Shown here: piece by piece, positions 34,949-43,497 of the stretch | Layout of the letters: the number at the start of each line of letters is the position of its first letter | Position numbering within the stretch: the stretch's first letter is position 1 | DNA from: Bacillota bacterium | GTDB taxonomy: Bacteria > Bacillota > UBA4882 > UBA8346 | Direction: 5' to 3' | Length of the DNA: 64,000 bases | NCBI GenBank assembly: GCA_023436305.1 | Contig: JAEZJQ010000129.1 | Span: 1 to 64,000 of the forward strand | Position numbers and translations under genes: made by a program | Notes under the pieces: generated by a model | Seen by the model: the letters and a program-made list of their open reading frames with translations, nothing else | What the model was told of the DNA's origin: nothing | Databases searched by the model: none

Positions 34949-37327
34949 TTAATTCAACGGCAATTCCCCAATTCCACTCATTTCCTTCGGTATTAATACT
35001 TCACGCCATACATCATCCATGGACTCCACCAGTTCAATATCGACTTTCCGGGTTATATTGGCCGGAATCTCTTCCAGATCCCGTTGATTTTCACGGGGGA
35101 CGATGATTTTTTTAATCCCACCCCGGTGCGCGGCCAATACTTTTTCTTTTAAACCGCCAATGGGTAAAATCCGGCCACGTAAGGTGATTTCCCCGGTCAT
35201 GGCCACATCCTTCCGCACCGGCCGGTTGGTTAACGCGGAAACAATGGCAGTGGCAATGGTAATCCCGGCGGAGGGGCCGTCCTTGGGAATGGCTCCTTCG
35301 GGGACATGAATGTGCAGATCATAATGTTCGTAAAAATCTTCCTGGATTCCCAATTCTTTAGCCCGGGAACGAATATAACTATAAGCCGCTTGGGCTGACT
35401 CCCGCATCACTTCACCCAATTTACCGGTGAGAATCAATTGTCCCTTGCCCTTCACCAGGGTAACCTCAATCATCAGGATGTCCCCGCCAACTTCCGTCCA
35501 GGCGAGTCCGGTGGCTAAACCCACCTGATCCTCTTCTTCGGCGATATTATAACGGTATTTAAGTGTTCCCAAAAACTTGTGCAGATTTGTTTTACTTACC
35601 CGCACCGGCCGTTTTGATGTTTGTACAATCTCCCGGGCGGCTTTCCGGCAGATCCCTGCCAATTGGCGCTCCAGACCACGAACTCCCGACTCCCGGGTAT
35701 AACCGTTGATCACTAACCGCAGCACCGATTCCGGCAGGATTAAATCCTCCATCTCCATACCGTGATCTTTCATCTGTTTCGGCAGTAAGTGCCGTTTGGC
35801 AATCTCCAACTTCTCTTCCTCGATATACCCGGAGATGTTGATAACCTCCATCCGGTCCAGTAATGGCCGGGGTATTCCCTGGTAGGTGTTGGCGGTGGTA
35901 ATGAACAATACTTTGGAAAGGTCGAAAGTTACTTCCAGATAATGATCGCCAAAAGCGCAATTTTGTTCCGGATCCAATACCTCCAACAAGGCCGAGGACG
36001 GATCACCGCGAAAATCGGCGCTCATTTTATCCACTTCATCCAACAGAATCACCGGATTTCTGGAACCGGCTTGCTTCATGATCTGGATTATTTTTCCGGG
36101 CATGGCGCCCACATAAGTCCGCCGGTGCCCCCTGATTTCGGCTTCATCACGGACTCCACCCAGTGAAAACCGGACGAATTTACGGTTAATAGCCCGCGCC
36201 ACCGATTTGGCCAGCGAGGTCTTCCCCACTCCCGGCGGTCCAATCAAGCAGAGAATCGGCCCTTTGAGTTGTTTGGTCAACTGGCAGACCGCCAAATACT
36301 CCAAAATTCTTTCCTTGATCTTTTCCAGGCCATAGTGGTCCTCATTTAAAATCTGTTCCGCCGCAGTTACATCCAAACGGTCTTCCGTCTCCTTATTCCA
36401 CGGCAGAGCCAAAATCCAATCAATATAATTCCTAACCACCACCGCTTCGGCGGACATGGGCGGCATTTTGGCCAGACGGTCAATTTCTTTTAATACTTTT
36501 TCCTCAACCTCTTCCGGTAAAGTCATATCCGCTACCTTACCGCGCAATTCTTCCACCTCGGCCAACCGGTCATCCTGATCGCCCAGTTCTTTCTGAATTG
36601 CCTTCATTTGTTCCCGCAAATAATACTCTTTCTGGGTCTTTTCCATCTGTTTGCGAACCCGCAGATGAATCTTTCGTTCCATTTCCAAAATATCAATCTC
36701 GTTTATCAGGAACGAACAGAGTTTTTCCAATCTTTCCCGAGGTTCAATGGCCTCAAGGATCTCCTGTTTTTCTTCAAATTTAAGATTGAGATTGGAAGTA
36801 ATGATATCCGCCATCCGGCCCGCATCATTCAAAGTATTGACCGAAGTTATGATCTCAGGCGGAATCTTTTTGCTTAATTTGATATACTGCTCAAATTGGA
36901 CCAGAGTGGAACGCATTAATGCTTCCGTTTCCACATCTTTTTCCGTATTCTCCATGATAGTCTCAAACTTCACCTGATAATGCGGTTCGGTCTGTAAATA
37001 ACTTCCAATTCTGACCCGGCATAAACTTTCAACCAGCACCCGGATAGTGCCGTCCGGCAACTTCAATAACTGCTTAATCTCGGCCATGGTCCCGATCTCG
37101 TGAATATCCTCCGGGCTGGGATACGGTTCATAAACCTTGGTCTGACACTGTGAAGAAAGAATAATCAAGCGATCGTAAAGCATGGCTTCCTCAAGGGCGC
37201 TAATCGATTTATCCCGGGCGACCTCAAAGGGAAAAACCGTATATGGGAAAATAATCAAACCACGCAACGGCAGTAAAGGAAGAGTATCCCTTACTGATTC
37301 AATGTTTATTTCATCGGAATCCGTCAT
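34949..37327 (-). CDS. lon: ATP-dependent Lon protease
   Basis: 792 residues. N-terminal substrate-binding domain with LPLLPLRGLIIFPYTVFPFE, a coiled coil, AAA+ module with GPPGVGKTSLAKSVA (Walker A) and VILLDEVDKM (Walker B), and a serine-lysine protease domain with PKDGPSAGITIATA (catalytic Ser) and GGLKEKVLAAHRGG (catalytic Lys). Lon degrades damaged and regulatory proteins in the cytoplasm. ATG start with GGAGGTGC about nine bases upstream. It lies between an ABC-F ATPase and mutS2 on the same strand, separated from each by over 100 bases, so it is probably its own unit. Confidence 0.97.
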   Translation of the reverse strand: MTDSDEINIESVRDTLPLLPLRGLIIFPYTVFPFEVARDKSISALEEAMLYDRLIILSSQCQTKVYEPYPSPEDIHEIGTMAEIKQLLKLPDGTIRVLVESLCRVRIGSYLQTEPHYQVKFETIMENTEKDVETEALMRSTLVQFEQYIKLSKKIPPEIITSVNTLNDAGRMADIITSNLNLKFEEKQEILEAIEPRERLEKLCSFLINEIDILEMERKIHLRVRKQMEKTQKEYYLREQMKAIQKELGDQDDRLAEVEELRGKVADMTLPEEVEEKVLKEIDRLAKMPPMSAEAVVVRNYIDWILALPWNKETEDRLDVTAAEQILNEDHYGLEKIKERILEYLAVCQLTKQLKGPILCLIGPPGVGKTSLAKSVARAINRKFVRFSLGGVRDEAEIRGHRRTYVGAMPGKIIQIMKQAGSRNPVILLDEVDKMSADFRGDPSSALLEVLDPEQNCAFGDHYLEVTFDLSKVLFITTANTYQGIPRPLLDRMEVINISGYIEEEKLEIAKRHLLPKQMKDHGMEMEDLILPESVLRLVINGYTRESGVRGLERQLAGICRKAAREIVQTSKRPVRVSKTNLHKFLGTLKYRYNIAEEEDQVGLATGLAWTEVGGDILMIEVTLVKGKGQLILTGKLGEVMRESAQAAYSYIRSRAKELGIQEDFYEHYDLHIHVPEGAIPKDGPSAGITIATAIVSALTNRPVRKDVAMTGEITLRGRILPIGGLKEKVLAAHRGGIKKIIVPRENQRDLEEIPANITRKVDIELVESMDDVWREVLIPKEMSGIGELPLN

Positions 37328-37442
37328 CAGGCATGCACCTCCATCACAGGTAATTCGCTATCCCGTTTCATGATCCTTTCTGTAACTTTTGGAGATTCAC
37401 CCAAAGAAACTCCTGATTTGCTTTCATTTAACTCTTTTCGAC

Positions 37443-39338
37443 CTAACAACCTATTTCCTCCTGTAATTCTTCCCATTCTTGGTAAAGCCCGGCGAGGTGA
37501 GTTTCAATTTCGGTTAACTCCCGGCTTAATTCGACGCTTACTTTATAATCGGCATGAGTAGCCGGATCATTTAAGATTTCCCGCAATTCTTTTTGACGGT
37601 TTTCGAAGCGGTGAATATCGGTCTCCAGCCCCTCAAGCAAGCGCTGTTTCCGTTTCAAATCACGCTGTTTTTCCTTATTTTGCAACCGCAATACTTGAGA
37701 CTCACTCAAGGGTTTATCGGCTTGACTGGTGGGAGATTCCTGCCGGTTCCGCCAATCCAGATACTCTTCGTAACTATTGACCGAAAATAATTTACCGGCT
37801 TCCAAAACCAGATACCGATCCACCAGTTGATTCAGAAAATATCGATCGTGGGAAACCATGAACACCGTGCCGTCAAAATTCCTAAGCGCTATTTCCAGAA
37901 CTTCAATGGATTCCAAATCCAGATGGTTGGTGGGTTCGTCCAAGATTAAGAAGTTGGCTTTGGATAACATCAGCTTCAAAAATCCCAAACGGCGCTTTTC
38001 CCCACCGCTTAAGTCCGCAACTGACTTAAAAACGTCGTCGCCGCGAAACAGAAAATGACCCAACAAAGTCCGGGCTTCGGTGTTATCCAAATCACCGGCC
38101 CCTAAAATCTGACTGAACGGAGTCCCGGTCAGTTCCTCGGCATTATCCAGTTGTGAAAAATAACCCGGGTACACCTCATACCCCAACCGTACCCAGCCTT
38201 GATCCGGTGATTCCAAACCCAATATCATTTTTAATAAAGTGGTTTTCCCGATACCATTGGGTCCAATCAAACCAACTTTTTCACCGGCCTTGATTGTAAA
38301 ACTGATTCCTTGGAATAAACGCTTGCCACCAAAACTCTTTGTAAGTTCGTTGACTTCCAAAACCTGGTGAGAACTTGCTTGGTGGCCCCCAAAATCCATA
38401 ATCATCCGTTGATCGTTTTGCTCTGGCCGGGTAATGGGAGCCATATTTTTTAACCGTTTTTCCAGACTGTGCGCTTTGCGTTTGGCGTCGTGATCGGCCT
38501 CCCGGATGAACTTGGACAGCCGGTTTACTTCTTTCTGTTGCTCCAGGTAAGCTTTAAGGTTCGCTTGATATGCATTATCCTTCTGCTTCCGGTATTCGGA
38601 ATAATTTCCCCGGTATCGTTTCAAATTACAAAACTCAATCTCATAAATACCCGTAATAATACGATCTAAAAAATAACGATCATGGGAAATAAGCAATACC
38701 GCGCCCTTATAATTCCGTAAATACTCTTCCAGCCATTCAATAGCCATTAAATCCAGATAATTGGTCGGCTCATCCAGAAACAACATATCGCTGGGGGCAA
38801 GTAAAATCCGGGCCAACGCAAGACGGGTTCTTTCACCGCCGCTTAATACGCTTATCCTGTCATTCCAACGTTCCTTGGGAAATTCCAGTCCTCTGAGCAC
38901 ACCCTGAATACGGCCTTCAATCTGATACCCGCCGTTTTGTTCAAAGCGTTCACTCAACGAATTGAACTCTTCAATCAATTGTTCGAGTATTTCCGGCGCC
39001 AAACCAGGGTCCGCCATTTGGGCTTGAATTTTTAAGATTTCATTTTGAAGCGTATCCAAATCTTTGAATAAGCCACGCAACTCCTGGTAAATGGTCCCCT
39101 CGAAATTAAACTGGGGCTCTTGTGCTAGATAACCAATTCGGGAATTCTGCGCCCACCCAATTTCACCTTGATCATATTCTTCAGTCCCGGTTAAGATTTT
39201 AAACAACGTAGATTTCCCTGAACCGTTCCGGCCGACCAAACCCCATTTTTCCCCCGATTGAATGGCAAATGTAGCCTCGCGAATAATAGGAACCGCCCCA
39301 TAAAATTTTGATAAATTTTGAACCTGAAGTAACGGCAT
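37443..39338 (-). CDS. ABC-F family ATPase (duplicated ABC, ribosome-associated)
   Basis: 631 residues. Two ABC domains: Walker A GLVGRNGSGKSTLFKIL with SVLSGGERTRLALA, then GLIGPNGIGKTTLLKMI with ADLSGGEKRRLGFL. Between them is the charged ABC-F linker (about 240-315), and at the C-terminus a coiled coil (about 550-631), with no membrane segments. These are soluble ribosome-bound ATPases acting in translation control or antibiotic protection (Uup/YdiF-like); the specific subtype is not decided. ATG at 39338 begins two bases after the lepB stop, so translation is probably coupled; no separate ribosome-binding site is seen. A longer frame into lepB from 39386 is rejected. Confidence 0.92.
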   Translation of the reverse strand: MPLLQVQNLSKFYGAVPIIREATFAIQSGEKWGLVGRNGSGKSTLFKILTGTEEYDQGEIGWAQNSRIGYLAQEPQFNFEGTIYQELRGLFKDLDTLQNEILKIQAQMADPGLAPEILEQLIEEFNSLSERFEQNGGYQIEGRIQGVLRGLEFPKERWNDRISVLSGGERTRLALARILLAPSDMLFLDEPTNYLDLMAIEWLEEYLRNYKGAVLLISHDRYFLDRIITGIYEIEFCNLKRYRGNYSEYRKQKDNAYQANLKAYLEQQKEVNRLSKFIREADHDAKRKAHSLEKRLKNMAPITRPEQNDQRMIMDFGGHQASSHQVLEVNELTKSFGGKRLFQGISFTIKAGEKVGLIGPNGIGKTTLLKMILGLESPDQGWVRLGYEVYPGYFSQLDNAEELTGTPFSQILGAGDLDNTEARTLLGHFLFRGDDVFKSVADLSGGEKRRLGFLKLMLSKANFLILDEPTNHLDLESIEVLEIALRNFDGTVFMVSHDRYFLNQLVDRYLVLEAGKLFSVNSYEEYLDWRNRQESPTSQADKPLSESQVLRLQNKEKQRDLKRKQRLLEGLETDIHRFENRQKELREILNDPATHADYKVSVELSRELTEIETHLAGLYQEWEELQEEIGC

Positions 39339-39340
39339 TG

Positions 39341-39901
39341 TTATTTTACAAGACCCATGCGATCTACCGGCCAATAACGCCACCAAGCATGTCCTTCAAT
39401 ATTTTTCATTGGAACCGGACCCCATACGTGGCTATCGTGGCTATTCCGGCGGTTATCCCCCAATACGATGGCCTGATCGTCGGGAATGATATATGGGCCA
39501 AACTCATAATCCGGAGTCCGATCTTGCTTAAGAAACGGCTCGTTGAGCGGTTTATTGTTAATATATACAGTCCCCTGGCTAATCTTAATCGTTTCGCCGG
39601 GAAGGCCAATCACCCGCTTCACGAAGGCAATTTTGGAACCGGAGGCCGCGGGAGGTTTGAACACAACAATATCAAAACGTTGCGGTTTATGAAACCAATA
39701 AGCGGTTTTATTCAGTAAGAATCGATCGTGTTCCTCGATAGTCGGCACCATGGATGCGGATGGCACTTCCCGGGATTGCAAAAAGAAGGTGCTGATGATC
39801 AGGTACAAGATTACGGCTGGAACCACGATTTCCAGAATATCTCTCAGGAATTGATTCATGGTGTACTTTTTGGGGGATGATTTAGCTTGCTCCTTGGGCA
39901 T
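39341..39901 (-). CDS. lepB: Signal peptidase I
   Basis: 186 residues. One N-terminal membrane helix (about 18-38), then SREVPSASMVPTI with the nucleophile Ser, KIAFVKRVIGLPGE with the general-base Lys, and VLGDNRRNSHDSHVWGPV, the third conserved box. It cleaves signal peptides of exported proteins, among them presumably the esterases in this window. ATG start with AGGAGTGAATT upstream. An extended -10 promoter lies about 70 bases upstream, and the ABC-F gene follows directly. Confidence 0.95.
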   Translation of the reverse strand: MPKEQAKSSPKKYTMNQFLRDILEIVVPAVILYLIISTFFLQSREVPSASMVPTIEEHDRFLLNKTAYWFHKPQRFDIVVFKPPAASGSKIAFVKRVIGLPGETIKISQGTVYINNKPLNEPFLKQDRTPDYEFGPYIIPDDQAIVLGDNRRNSHDSHVWGPVPMKNIEGHAWWRYWPVDRMGLVK

Positions 39902-39969
39902 TTAATTCACTCCTATATGATTACTCATCAAATATAACGAATTTAAATCTGAAAAATTTCAGCAGGACC

Positions 39970-39985
39970 ATTATAACATATATTT
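39970..39985 (-). promoter_or_regulatory. Candidate extended -10 promoter of lepB
   Basis: The minus strand reads TATGTTATAATGG at 39968-39980: TATAAT with TG one base upstream. No good -35 hexamer is seen, as expected for extended -10 promoters. It lies about 70 bases from the lepB start. Confidence 0.5.
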
Positions 39986-40011
39986 TTAACTTCGAATTAT
40001 AAAATTCAAAT

Positions 40012-40779
40012 TTATCGGGGATCATTTTTCGCAGGGGTTCCGTTTTCAAATAATTTGGATAAAGAAACCAGCTTATATCCTTTAGCGCGCAGTCCTTGAA
40101 TGATTCCGGGCAGCGCTAAGTGAATTTGCTTACTGGAATCGCTGGCATGGCACAGAATGATAGCCCCCGGAAAGGTTCGAGTTAAAATCCGGCTGACCAT
40201 GTATTCCGGACCGGGATTCTTCCAATCCAAAGAATCCACCGCCCAGATCACTGTCTCAAATCCTAATTCTCTTGCAGTATCAATCACTACATCATCATAA
40301 TCGCCATTGGGAGGCCGGAAAAACGGGGCGACCCGATCCACAATCGATAATAGATCCTGGTGCGCCTTTTTGATATTATCTTTTACCGTTTCTTTGGAAT
40401 ATTGGCTTAGATTAATATGTTTATCACCATGGCTCGCAATCTCATGCCCTGAATTGGCAATCGCTTTCAATTCCCTTGAATGGGTGAGAGCCCAGGGCCC
40501 CGAAACAAAAAAAGTCGCCGGAACCTGGTTCTCCGCTAAAATTTGTAAGACCAGCGGCAGTGTTTTTTCGCCCCAACTGATATCGAAGGTTAAACAAGCT
40601 TCAGTGGCCCTCTTTTGAATATAAAAAATCGGCATTTCCTTAGCCAAAAAACTACTGGCCGGGAAAGTCTCAAGGGTAAACTTCCCGGTAAAATAACCGG
40701 CTCCAAATACAATAACGATGATCAATCCCAGAATGACAATTTTCTTGAGATAAGGACCACTTGTAAAAATAATCTTCAT
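40012..40779 (-). CDS. PdaB-like polysaccharide deacetylase (sporulation type)
   Basis: 255 residues. An N-terminal membrane anchor (about 12-34), then a NodB/CE4 domain: CLTFDISWGEKT, GHEIASHGDKH, FFRPPNGDYDD and AIILCHASD. The first motif reads TFDISW instead of TFDDGP. As I recall, this variant is typical of PdaB, needed late in Bacillus sporulation to keep the cortex stable. The presence of the gene near HU and spoIVA fits. ATG at 40779 has GAGGGGTGAT upstream; a longer frame begins at 40800. The missing second Asp may affect metal binding, so activity is not assured. Confidence 0.83.
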   Translation of the reverse strand: MKIIFTSGPYLKKIVILGLIIVIVFGAGYFTGKFTLETFPASSFLAKEMPIFYIQKRATEACLTFDISWGEKTLPLVLQILAENQVPATFFVSGPWALTHSRELKAIANSGHEIASHGDKHINLSQYSKETVKDNIKKAHQDLLSIVDRVAPFFRPPNGDYDDVVIDTARELGFETVIWAVDSLDWKNPGPEYMVSRILTRTFPGAIILCHASDSSKQIHLALPGIIQGLRAKGYKLVSLSKLFENGTPAKNDPR

Positions 40780-40892
40780 AAAGCAATCACCCCTCGCCAA
40801 TAATTTATTCCTGGTTGGAGAAGGGCAGAACCCATAAGGCTAGACGCTTTATAAAAATATTATTAAAGGATGACAGTTCGGTGGATATATGT

Positions 40893-40915
40893 AGGGCTGT
40901 CTGATAGACAGCCCT
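40893..40915 (-). terminator. Hairpin after the HU gene
   Basis: AGGGCTGTCT (40893-40902) and AGACAGCCCT (40906-40915) form a perfect 10-bp stem with a three-base loop, 11 bases past the HU stop. No U-run follows on the minus strand. Confidence 0.65.
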
Positions 40916-40926
40916 CTGTAAACGAT

Positions 40927-41205
40927 TTATTTCTTGGCGACGGAGTCTTTTAAAGCTTTGCCAGCTTTAAATACCGGGACTTTTCGGGCGGCGATTTTTA
41001 TTTCAGCGCCCGTTTGAGGATTACGTCCTTTCCGAGCCTCTCTTTTCCGGACTTCGAAACTCCCGAAACCCACTAATTGAACCTTATCTCCTTTTGCTAA
41101 AGCCTGGGTCAGTGAATTAATAACGGCATCAATGGCTTTACCGGAGTCTTTTTTGGTTAAACCACTCTTTTCGGCAACTTTATCGATAAGTTCAGTTTTG
41201 GTCAT
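40927..41205 (-). CDS. hup: DNA-binding protein HU
   Basis: 92 residues. Full HU/IHF fold: MTKTELIDKVAEKSGLTKKD, VQLVGFGSFEVRKREARKGR, then GRNPQTGAEIKIAARKVPVF with the intercalating-loop NP. HU packs and bends DNA and is the main nucleoid protein of Bacillota. ATG at 41205 is set by GAAGGAGGTG, whereas a longer frame to 41262 has no such site. A sigma-H-like promoter lies about 80 bases upstream. It is next to spoIVA, as in Bacillus, where hbs follows spoIVA. Confidence 0.96.
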   Translation of the reverse strand: MTKTELIDKVAEKSGLTKKDSGKAIDAVINSLTQALAKGDKVQLVGFGSFEVRKREARKGRNPQTGAEIKIAARKVPVFKAGKALKDSVAKK

Positions 41206-41284
41206 AATAGGTTCACCTCCTTCTAAAAAAAAGTGGGAAATACTTTGAAAATAAGGTAGCACTTGCCTTCAAATTCATTTGATT

Positions 41285-41310
41285 AATTCTAGATTCTTCC
41301 CTGATTTCCT
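41285..41310 (-). promoter_or_regulatory. Sigma-H-like promoter upstream of HU
   Basis: The minus strand reads AAAGCAGGAAAT, then 14 bases, then GAATT: the fullest sigma-H match in the window. The expected transcript starts about 70 bases before the HU ATG. Use by sigma H is inference; HU normally also has a vegetative promoter. Confidence 0.6.
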
Positions 41311-41514
41311 GCTTTTCAAACCAAAATACCTAATTTTTTTCTACTGGGTACTATGTTTCATCTATTCCCCCAGCTAAATGAGTTTTTTAATTCAATAATT
41401 TCCTATAACAATCCAGAAACCATTGAATGGCCGTTATTTGATCCCCTGTTTCTTGAGCGAAGCTGTCAAAGTTTTTTGGTAAATAATTGGCTTTTACAAA
41501 CTAAAAAAATACAC

Positions 41515-41540
41515 AAAAAAATGGTCATTGGATGACCATC
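41515..41540 (-). terminator. Intrinsic terminator of spoIVA
   Basis: On the minus strand ATGGTCAT and ATGACCAT form a perfect stem with a three-base loop, followed directly by a seven-U tract. It begins about 42 bases past the spoIVA stop. Confidence 0.88.
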
Positions 41541-41581
41541 TTTTGGTAAGAAAGTTATCATTTTTTAAAGTTAGCTCATTT

Positions 41582-43060
41582 TTAAAGAATAATACAAACT
41601 AAGCCCCCACTGCCTTCATTGATGATCTTCGTTAAAGTTTCTTGCAGCTTTTCCTGGGCATTCTCCGGCATCCTGGAAAGCTTGGATTGAATGCCTTCTT
41701 TCATCAGATCATACATGGATTTACCTAAAAAATCGGTCTCCCAGATCTGGGCCGGGTCCTTTTCAAACTCCTCGGTGAGATAATGGATAAAATCCTCCCC
41801 TTGCTTTTCGGTACCGACAATTGGTGAAATTTCCGTCATAATATCTACTTTAATCATATGAATCGACGGCGCGCTAGCTTTCAGCTTGACCCCAAACCGG
41901 TTGCCATGCCGGATAAGTTCCGGTTCAGCGAGTGTCAATTCATTGAGCTGCGGTTGCACCACGCCATAGCCACATTCCTTTACTTTTTGCAAAGCAGCGG
42001 CTATTTTATCATATTCCTGTTTGGCAACGGATAACTCCTTCATCATCTTGAGCAGGTGGTGATCACCGGAAACAGTGAATCCTGAGAGTTCTTCCAGAAC
42101 TTTATAAAATAATTCCCGATCCGTATTAATGGTAATTGTTGCCGTACCCTGGCCCAGATCGATGGTGCCCTGGGTCACATCCCGAATATCCTCCACTTGT
42201 TTTAATGATTCAATCATGCGATCAATGTCCCGTACCCGATTGATATCAGCGACAGCCGACAGTACCGCGCCTTCGAAACGCCCTCGCAGCCAATGAGAGC
42301 TATCCAGCTCTTCCACCCATTTGGGAAAATCGATTTGTAGTTCACGCACCGGAAACATTTGAAGCAATTCCAACAATATGTTCTCAATTTGCCGCATGTT
42401 CAAATGCTGGCAATCCATGGGGATAACCGGAACTTGATATTTCCGGCGCAGTTCTTTGGCCAATTCGAAAGTAGCGTCGCTTTCAGGATAGACCGTGTTT
42501 AAAATGACGATAAACGGTTTTCCTAAACCGGTTAACTCCTGGATGACCCGTTCCTCCGCTTTTAAATAAGCATCCCTGGGTAAATCGGTAATGGTTCCGT
42601 CGGTTACTATCACCAGTCCCACCGTGGAATGATCATTGATGACTTTCTGGGTACCCATCTCGGCGGCTTCAACGAAACTCACCGGAGTTTCCAGCCAAGG
42701 TGTAACCACCATTCGCGGACCATTCTGATCTTCGAAACCTTGCGCGCCATCGACCGCATATCCTACACAATCCACCATTCGCGTTTTTAAGATAATATTA
42801 TCCCCAACCTTAATCTCTACCGCTTCGCTGGGAACAAATTTGGGCTCGGTGGTCATAATGGTACGGCCAGTTCCACTCTGTGGCAGTTCATCTTGAGCGC
42901 GTTGATGGTCGTAATGATTTACAATATTTGGTATTACGATCTGCTCCATGAATTTTTTAATAAACGTTGACTTCCCTGTCCGCACCGGACCCACGACTCC
43001 AATATAAATGTCGCCACCGGTACGTTCGGCGATATCTTTATAGATATCATACCTTTCCAT
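41582..43060 (-). CDS. spoIVA: Stage IV sporulation protein A (coat morphogenetic ATPase)
   Basis: 492 residues, the length typical of the family. An N-terminal TRAFAC-type ATPase has Walker A GVVGPVRTGKST at 21-32, a Sensor-like MVDCVGYAVDGA and the signature KFVPSEAVEI. A middle domain and the conserved C-terminal end follow (GSGGLVCIIL), the part that in Bacillus contacts SpoVM. SpoIVA is made in the mother cell under sigma E, polymerises on the forespore surface using ATP and forms the base layer of the coat. ATG start with AAAGGGGGGA upstream. An 11-bp AT-rich inverted repeat lies 31 bases upstream of the start. Confidence 0.97.
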   Translation of the reverse strand: MERYDIYKDIAERTGGDIYIGVVGPVRTGKSTFIKKFMEQIVIPNIVNHYDHQRAQDELPQSGTGRTIMTTEPKFVPSEAVEIKVGDNIILKTRMVDCVGYAVDGAQGFEDQNGPRMVVTPWLETPVSFVEAAEMGTQKVINDHSTVGLVIVTDGTITDLPRDAYLKAEERVIQELTGLGKPFIVILNTVYPESDATFELAKELRRKYQVPVIPMDCQHLNMRQIENILLELLQMFPVRELQIDFPKWVEELDSSHWLRGRFEGAVLSAVADINRVRDIDRMIESLKQVEDIRDVTQGTIDLGQGTATITINTDRELFYKVLEELSGFTVSGDHHLLKMMKELSVAKQEYDKIAAALQKVKECGYGVVQPQLNELTLAEPELIRHGNRFGVKLKASAPSIHMIKVDIMTEISPIVGTEKQGEDFIHYLTEEFEKDPAQIWETDFLGKSMYDLMKEGIQSKLSRMPENAQEKLQETLTKIINEGSGGLVCIIL

Positions 43061-43090
43061 TTTTTATCCCCCCTTTTCACAAAGTTAAAT

Positions 43091-43117
43091 TATTAATAAA
43101 TATTAAATTTATTAATA
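43091..43117. promoter_or_regulatory. Perfect AT-only inverted repeat in the spoIVA leader
   Basis: TATTAATAAAT (43091-43101) and ATTTATTAATA (43107-43117) are perfect inverted repeats around a five-base loop, 31 bases from the spoIVA start codon. It could be an operator for a mother-cell regulator such as SpoIIID, or a leader hairpin. Confidence 0.3.
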
Positions 43118-43368
43118 CGGGATTGATCCATCCCCCCTTCGTGATCGAAGCTCAAAGATTTCGTAGCCATATTGTTTTGACACCCAATGCCATGATCGAC
43201 CAACCTAACCATAATATATATATTGAAAACCGAATCTCAATATAACCGGATTTTGAAGTGAAGTTAAGAGTTTAAAGTTTTGAGTTATGATTTTAAGTAA
43301 AACGAATTTAGGCTGAAGAGTTCAAAACACAATTTATTTTTTGTATTTCCATCCGAAACGCCCCCAAA

Positions 43369-43395
43369 TAAAAAACGGTTCGTAATTGAACCGTT
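43369..43395 (-). terminator. Intrinsic terminator of the der-plsY-gpsA unit
   Basis: On the minus strand AACGGTTC and GAACCGTT pair around a six-base loop and run into a six-U tract. It begins about 100 bases past the gpsA stop. Confidence 0.8.
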
Positions 43396-43497
43396 AATTT
43401 GTAATACCCTATTTCTATTCAAAGAAACTATGAATATAACCAAAATATATCTTTTATCTAAAATATCACGAATCAATATTCACTGGTACTGCCTTTT

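Larger units (their letters stand above)
41206..41581. other. Intergenic region between spoIVA and HU
   Basis: It holds the HU promoter (41285-41310) and the spoIVA terminator (41515-41540). A 60-codon plus-strand frame across it has no ribosome-binding site and runs into the terminator, so I do not call a gene. The middle 200 bases show nothing I can interpret. Confidence 0.5.
43061..43497. other. Intergenic region upstream of spoIVA
   Basis: It holds an AT-rich inverted repeat (43091-43117) and the gpsA terminator (43369-43395). No gene is supported. I looked for a sigma-E promoter (CATACAAT-like -10) for spoIVA and did not find a convincing one. Confidence 0.5.

Noticed and set aside
39343..39386. 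Longer N-terminus for the ABC-F protein, reading into lepB
   Set aside because: The added residues do not match the family and would overlap lepB by 46 bases. ATG at 39338 starts just before the first ABC domain.
41353..41535. 60-codon plus-strand reading frame between HU and spoIVA
   Set aside because: No ribosome-binding site, unlikely composition, and it runs through the spoIVA terminator.
43285..43476. 63-codon minus-strand reading frame in the gpsA-spoIVA spacer
   Set aside because: It spans the gpsA terminator and has no start signal.
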